Position numbers and translations under genes: made by a program
From: Vitis vinifera
Taxonomy: Eukaryota; Streptophyta; Magnoliopsida; Vitales; Vitaceae
DNA length: 64,000 nucleotides
Assembly: GCF_030704535.1 (NCBI RefSeq)
Contig: NC_081813.1
Span: 14,501,501 to 14,565,500 of the forward strand
Direction of reading: 5' to 3'
Part shown: piece by piece, positions 56,151-64,000 of the stretch
Numbering within the stretch: the first letter of the stretch is position 1
Layout of the letters: each line of letters begins with the position of its first letter
The notes under the pieces: model-generated
Told to the model about the DNA's origin: nothing
The model's input: the letters and a program-made list of their open reading frames with translations, nothing else
Databases searched by the model: none

Positions 56151-58069
56151 CCAAGAAGCAAAATCCGGGAGAAATTTGTTCCAGTTCACATATGAGTTTG
56201 TTGAGCTGGCCTAAGGGGAAGGCATTTTCGGTATGAAATAACACCTTGGACCAGAGTGCATGAAAAAGAAAATTTTTCTTGAAATAGTGGACATATCTTG
56301 GGTTATGCAAACTTGGGTTTTGAAAACAATATTATTGGGAAATGGGGCCCCAAAACACAACTTTCCCTTCATAATTCCTGTGTTCATGGTGTACTTCCAT
56401 TTTTGCTAGACGCCTTCCAACAAAATTTTATTTTCCTATTAACAAAAAATTCACAACTGCAACCAAAATCTCTAGCAACCAATTCTCTAATGAATGACCT
56501 ATCTAATTCTATGTAATTTATTTCATAAAGTCATATTGGTTCTAACATGTTCAATGACCTTAGCAATCCAACCTGTAGTTAGAAACTAGATAGGAGAAAA
56601 AAAAAATTTCACATATAAAATGTGCAACACCTTTTATCAACTATCTCACACATAAAAATATTTCATACATACATACAAAAATTACCTAATCAATATATCG
56701 AAAGAAGACTATGAGCGTGTAAAAGCACCTTTTATCAACTCATTTTTTATACAAGAGGGAAGAGAAATGGAAGGTAACCAAAGGAGACCCATAAAAAACA
56801 AATAAATAAAGAAAATTACATTTAATGGGGAACCTCAAAAAGACTTGAAATCCTTCCAAACTTGTGTCCAAAAAAATATTTTCCATGTAAAGAAAGATAT
56901 GGAACAAAATAAAATTGGATTTGAAGCTTCTTGGAGAGAACTATTTGAAAATTTACGATATAAAGGGGGGAAAACCTAAAAGAAAAGGGACAGTTTGGAT
57001 TATCTTGTGAAAATGTGTCATGTTATATCACATGATATGAAATAATATATAACACGATATTTGATATTGTGCAATACAACCTACTTTTCCTATTGATTTG
57101 ATAGGAATAGATACATCTTGCATGATACAAGTATACAACCCTCCACCCTTTACAATGTGATATCATCTATCAATCAATTAGGCCTTTGGCAGTCCTCTTG
57201 ATTTGCAAATGCTTCCAACACCCCGACAAAAAAAACTTAAACCCAAAAAAAAAAAAAAAAAATCTTTTTCCCCATAATTTCTGAACATACCATGTTCCAA
57301 AATTTTAAACAGGAAAAAAATTCAAACCCGTTATCATTCAAAACTAAAGCATAATTTTCCAACAACACAATCAAATACATCCATACCACGATTCCCACGT
57401 GCTGTTTTTTCCCACTATGATCTTCTCTTATAAAATAATCCATATGGCAATTACATTTCCTTTTAGGTTTCTCACCTCATAAAGAGCATAATCAGTTATT
57501 GCCACAATTCATCTAATGGAATTGGAGGTAAAATGAATAAGTTATGTTGTGTTAACAAGATTTAACAAATACGTAAAGAGATTTGAAAAGGACCACCAGC
57601 ATACCAGATCAGAAATACCAACTTATTCTAATGGCAAAAAATTCAAATATTGGAAAGCAACCACAGTCCAGTAAACCAAACTGTAAAGAACCTATTCACT
57701 ACTCTTGGGGGCATTTCCTATTTTAGTTCTAAGTGCCGAAATATCCAGACTTCTACATCGACAAAATCACCCATTACAGATAATAAAATTAGAAAAGCAT
57801 TTTGCCTATGAGAAAAAAGCTACCAAGATTAATCCAGACATAAAAATTATAACTATGTTTACAAAATTCAAAAAAAGAAAAATATAAGTGACTCGGCATC
57901 TAGAAGGCATAACGTAGCCATCAAATAAACAAACAAATAAGATAACCACGTAATAGTTTGCATCCATGAGAACAAGATAAAATTTTTGCCCGTTAAAATA
58001 TAGCAAGATAACATTCATAACTGGTTAAGATATAGACAAAAACACGCATAAAAAATTACGAACCTACAC
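56151..58069. other. Spacer, probably captured importin intron plus unknown sequence
   Basis: AT-rich. I found no further importin exons and no other coding motif. A poly(A)-like run lies at about 57246-57260. Confidence 0.45.
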
Positions 58070-59765
58070 CTGTGGATTCTGGAAGTCATCCATAGATGCA
58101 GCTAGAGCTGGTAGCACTCGTTGATGGTACTGAACTTGCAAATCTGGGCCCATGTCTGTGGACAGTTGCCCAATGGCATTAATAGCTGCCCATCGCACAC
58201 AAGGATGGGGACTTGGGAATGTATTCAAAACCATTGTCACCATTTGCTCCAAATTTTTTATCATCACCTGAAAATAAAATAGTCAGAATGAATAACTATA
58301 GTAGCATGTAGGGACTATTATGATTTATTTCTAATAAATACAAACAAACAAGCAACACAGACAAACTAACAACCTATACTAACAAACCATATTAACAATG
58401 TATTCCCATTATTGTTTCCTCTCATTTAAAAACAAATTGACCACCTTTCAACCCATACTCCAAAATGTTAAATATTCACCTTCCTTAGTGTGGGAAGTAT
58501 GTGTTTTTAACAAAGGTAGTAAATAATTTTCCTTAATGAAAATTGGGTTAAATACTTCACAACCAAACTCAATTACCAGAATTATGCTAAATTCCGGATA
58601 AACTCCACCAAGTGAGCAGTTATAATACAAAAAAATCCTATGAGATTTTTATAAAAGTACTTTGGAAAAAAGAAAGAAAGAAAAAACAATTTAAGAGAAA
58701 AGAACAACTCCAAGAAAATCCTATGAGATTTTAATCAAAGTACTTTTGAAAAAAAAAAAAAACAAAGCAAAATTAAAAAGAAAATAACAATTCCAATACC
58801 TTTGAACAGACTTTTGCGATCTGAGCAAGAGCAATCAGAGTTGCATGGTGTTTTTGCCACTCCGGCACATCCAAATATGCCGGCAAAAGCTCTGAAGCAA
58901 CAGGTACAATCATATTCCCACCCAATGAAATAACTAACCTATCCAAACACTCCTGCCCAGCACTGTAATTACTGCTCTCATTCGCATCCTCGTCCTCGCT
59001 ATCCGCACTATGCAACCCTGGATCATCCTCAATATCCAACAACATCTTTATCAATATAGCAAAAAGCCTACTTATAAACTACGACAACTTCCTCATCATC
59101 CCAGGTGCGCGCTCCCTCGCCTCTGCCAGAGCTATCATGAACTCCACCGCCAAATGTCGCGTCCCCTCCTCCAGGGTCTCAGCCTTTGCAATCTGTAACA
59201 TAGACCCCACCACATCCACCAACTGCAGTCTCAGAAACCACGGCTCTGTCCCGACCAATTCGATCAACAACTTGAGCGCCTCTTTTGTCGTCGCCTTCTG
59301 CCCACAATTCAACGCCTCTGTTATCGTGCGCATCATCGCCGGCAACAAGTCCTGAAACCGATCCCGGTCCGTCGAACTCGACAAACACTGAATGAAATTA
59401 ATTGCATCGCTCAAGGCCGCGATTTTCACATTGGAGCTCAACGACGACGTCAGACTCTGCAAAAACATCGAGTATGGATGCTTGATATGAGAAACTAGGG
59501 TTTCCTCGATGTACTGCGCCAACTGCGCAAAAATCAAGAACACTGCCTCCTGAAGCTTCGTCGAATCGAAGGTCATGCACTGAAACATAAACGACAACAG
59601 ATTCGGCCACCCGTTCTCCAGCAAAATCGACGACGCCAACTCCGAAACGGTGTCGCACAGCTTCTTCGAAATGCTCTTCGCATTCTTCCGCTGAATACAC
59701 CCTAACAAAATTGATTTCAACGATAACTGAGTGGATGCACTGAGCATTAGGTTTACGATTTTCAT
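58070..59765 (-). pseudogene. Importin-5 (karyopherin beta 3) gene, truncated
   Basis: Exon 1 on the minus strand (59765-58801) reads MLSASTQLSLKSILLGCIQR, then SKKLCDTVSELASSIL, FIQCLSSSTDRDRFQDLLPA, then MMRKLS, stop, FISRLFAIL, DIEDDPGLHSADSEDEDA and IALAQIAKVCSK, with a GT donor. Exon 2 (58267-58070) reads VMIKNLEQMVTMVLN, CVRWAAINAIGQLSTDMGPD and ASMDDFQNPQ, then a GT donor. These are HEAT repeats of importin-5, a nuclear import receptor of about 1,100 residues. About 100 N-terminal residues and everything after exon 2 are missing, and a TAG at 59079 interrupts it. Homology starts only about 50 bases inside the right inverted repeat and reads inward. Confidence 0.85.
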
Positions 59766-59794
59766 TGGATCCCAAAAACTGGAAATGGAATATC

Positions 59795-60118
59795 GAAATT
59801 GGGAATTTCATGAGATGGGGTTAGGGCAAAATGACCAGAAGTGAGACAGACTCACTACTTTTGGTTATCGGGTCGGGTTTCTTTGTGTTTCAGATTTGAG
59901 AACGAGTTCAAGTTTCAAATTGTTCTGCTGACATGGAGAGGATTTGCTGATGAGATGGAGAAATTTAAGGGCAATCTGGGAAGAGTAAAAATAAACAGGA
60001 AATAGTGCATGTTTTGTATATTATTTTACATATTAACAGTGACATCTCATATTTTATACACTTAGGTTTTCAAAACCATATATATTCCATATCAAGAGCC
60101 CAAAACCTAATTTTCCCC
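59795..60118 (-). repeat. Right outer terminal inverted repeat
   Basis: Its reverse complement begins GGGGAAAATTAGGTTTTGGG at 60118 and matches 41736-42016 to the end of GAAATTCCCAATTTC. It is 43 bases longer than the left arm through two insertions. It lies directly upstream of the captured importin exon. Confidence 0.85.
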
Positions 60119-62039
<1,921 letters not shown>

Positions 62040-62095
62040 GTATTTCCAATTTATAAAAAAATTGGAATAATTTGTCATGCCTAAGAAGCTATAAA

Positions 62096-62324
62096 AAATT
62101 AAAGCAGTCCAGGTCAAAACATCTCGTTCAGGTATTTCCCCAAACACCTTACATGCATACTTAGAGCTCCCACATTTTGCATAAACATTAACCAACGAAG
62201 TCCACAAATGGGAATCCGGGTTTATCCCACTTTTTATCACCTGCCCATGAATAGCCTTCCCGTCATTTAAAGCACAACTCCTCAGCATCCTCGAATACCA
62301 TCTTAGGCTCTCCTTGCTATCCAA
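62096..62324 (-). pseudogene. PPR protein fragment (PLS type)
   Basis: The minus strand reads DSKESLRWYSRMLRSCA, then GKAIHGQVIKSGINPDSHLW, then SLVNVYAKCGSSKYACKVFG and EIPERDVLTWTALI, after which homology ends. This is one to two repeats near the N-terminus of a plant organellar PLS-class pentatricopeptide protein. The codon at 62324 is TTG, not ATG, so no start is assigned. It is head-to-head with the glycerol kinase fragment, about 55 bases away. Confidence 0.75.
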
Positions 62325-63363
62325 ATTCTCTTCTTTTCAACTGTTTCAGGAACCCTATTCCCCGACGTCTAATTGGGTCTATTGGGACTTGATAGTTTAC
62401 TGGGTGTTTTCTGGAACCCATCCTGAAGCCGAACCGGCAAGTTCTGGGCATTGCCAAAAGCCCAATTTTCTTCACCTTTTCTATTTGTCATCCCTCCCCT
62501 TTTAAAAATAAATCAATTTTCTTCAACCCCCAATTGTTTATTGTTTTGTAGATATATAATTATTTCTACATTATTGAAATATATATTTTATCTTAGTTGA
62601 AGCTTTTATTGTAAAATTAGCATATTGAAACATGACAGGATATTGGTATTTATCTTAGTTGAAGCTTTTATTTGATATATTTTAGAATGATACTGTCACG
62701 AGACTTTATGCTATCAACATGACTAAGGGCACTGGCCCAAGGAAACTTTATGCCCAATCCTTAAAGTCAAGCCCAGCCTCTCACGTGTTGGCATGGTAAC
62801 CATCTCTCATGCTTTGTAATAAATTATAATAATTATGTAATACATTTATCAATTATTATGATTAAACAAAGAGTGTTAGCCCATGACTTCATATTTGATA
62901 TTTCAATGGTTGCTATTGCAGAGGATACTAACAAATTGGAAGATTATTTTACAATTCCCATATTATTACAAACAAATGTAAATGATAACTTAATGCTTCC
63001 TTGAATTATTTATTATTTTTTTTGTTTTTATTTTTTATTTTTCTAATGTGAACATGAAATTACTCAAATGCTAAAAAAATCTTAAAAGTTTCAATTTATC
63101 TATATAAAAGTAAACACCATACCTAATAAAGTAACCTCAAAAGTAATGTACTTAAGATATTAAATTAAAAAAAAATATAAAACAAAATAAAAATTGAAAT
63201 TACAAACAAGGGATACTGAAATTTAAGCAAAGATAGACTTTAAATGATAACAATTATTTCACTAGTAAACACAAAGATGATTATTATTTGTATCACCATA
63301 TTTGGTTCTATGCCAGAAACAAGTAGTGGTTAATTATACAAACATCATCCAAACTAAAAGTAT
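62325..63363. other. Spacer downstream of the LRR gene
   Basis: No gene seen. It includes the LRR gene's 3' flank, which has relatives at 26105-26535 and about 61320. Confidence 0.5.
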
Positions 63364-64000
63364 CTAATTACACAAATATGCTAATAACTTGGAATGAGTA
63401 TCAAAAGCAAAATAATAACGAAAATATATACATTCCTCAATAAAATTGAACCATCTTTGACGCCAATAAGGGTTGATGTAAAGGATGGCTGCAAATCCTA
63501 GCAATATCATGATATATGATGCAACAAAACTTGCAAAGAAAACAACATGATCGATATCATACCATTTTGCCTCACTTTCTTGAGAAGGTTGTGATGGTGA
63601 GTTTGGTGACTCAATACTTGTGTTGCATTTCCTCTTTAACATTGGCCCACAAAGAAAAGGATTATCTTCATAGCTGCTTTCACCAAATGTCCCAAATTGT
63701 TCTTTCATATCTGGAACTCTACCAGAGATGTTGTTGTGAGCCACATTGAACACCTCTAAAAAATTGAGTCCAATAAACTCTGGAGGAATTTCTCCACTCA
63801 GTTTATTATAAGAAAGGTCTAAGCTCTCTATTTGAGAAAGTTTGGAGAAACTCTTTGGAACGGAGCCCTTCAATTGATTATGAGACAAATTCAATGCCAA
63901 AATCGAACTTAGCATTCCAAGTTCACGAGGGATTTCACCTGTCAAGTTGTTACATGATAAGTCCAATCCAGACATGAAATCAAGGATGCCACCTCCGTAG
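63364..64000 (-). CDS. LRR receptor-like protein, C-terminal part, runs off the window
   Basis: The frame is open from the window edge to a stop at 63364, about 212 residues; the Met at 63975 is internal. It shows the last leucine-rich repeats ([72 protein letters not shown]), the Cys pair of the C-terminal cap ([13 protein letters not shown]), an acidic linker, one membrane segment ([20 protein letters not shown]) and a short cytosolic tail beginning NPYWRQRWF. No kinase follows, so it is a receptor-like protein of the RLP type, acting at the plasma membrane in defence or development. The part in the window has no defect; the rest cannot be judged. Confidence 0.85.
   Translation of the reverse strand, partial: YGGGILDFMSGLDLSCNNLTGEIPRELGMLSSILALNLSHNQLKGSVPKSFSKLSQIESLDLSYNKLSGEIPPEFIGLNFLEVFNVAHNNISGRVPDMKEQFGTFGESSYEDNPFLCGPMLKRKCNTSIESPNSPSQPSQESEAKWYDIDHVVFFASFVASYIMILLGFAAILYINPYWRQRWFNFIEECIYFRYYFAFDTHSKLLAYLCN

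Overview
This is a plant nuclear window, most likely from grapevine (Vitis) or a close relative. The species is inferred from recalled similarity of the genes and transposon families and was not tested. It is AT-rich and dominated by transposons. Only one complete host gene is visible, plus one partial gene at the right edge.

Layout. Positions 1-11530 hold most of a reverse-strand Ty3/gypsy LTR retrotransposon of the Tat/Ogre type: a nearly intact gag-protease-RT-RNase H frame with one internal stop, a leader, a tRNA-Arg-type primer site and a 4.3 kb LTR. Positions 11531-19259 are AT-rich sequence with a small MITE, a striking array of about 10.9 copies of a 295-bp satellite (14830-18038), and a related truncated LTR fused to its end. 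Positions 19260-26535 hold broken host gene pieces (a WEB-like coiled-coil protein, a PHO1-type phosphate exporter, the 3' tail of an LRR receptor-like protein).

A hAT-like element (26957-28301) ends about 80 bp before the start codon of the complete gene, a plastid diaminopimelate decarboxylase with eight exons (28382-36730), the last step of lysine synthesis. Its second intron carries a LINE remnant.

Positions 38089-62324 are a graveyard of captured host gene fragments. An LTR end is followed by decayed pieces of succinate dehydrogenase flavoprotein, dihydrolipoyl dehydrogenase and an outward K+ channel. Then comes an 18.4 kb palindromic structure (41736-60118). Its outer inverted repeats are about 300 bp. 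Just inside them lie the 5' exon of a PET100-like gene (left) and a truncated importin-5 gene (right), both reading inward. Further in, two large tandem arrays (22-bp subunits in units of about 200 bp) lie in opposite orientation. Between them are exon fragments of at least five more genes: an EH-domain protein, ARF5/MONOPTEROS, PEX11, a CUE-domain protein and chloroplast LEPA, several with intron borders kept. It looks like a giant Pack-MULE, or a fold-back element nested in a Pack-MULE. No transposase is visible.

The right end has a glycerol kinase fragment facing a PPR fragment, then the C-terminal part of an LRR receptor-like protein running off the window.

The host genes do not form a pathway or an operon. 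Apart from the decarboxylase and perhaps the LRR gene, everything recognisable is mobile DNA or its debris. All family names come from recognising protein motifs by eye; no database search was made.
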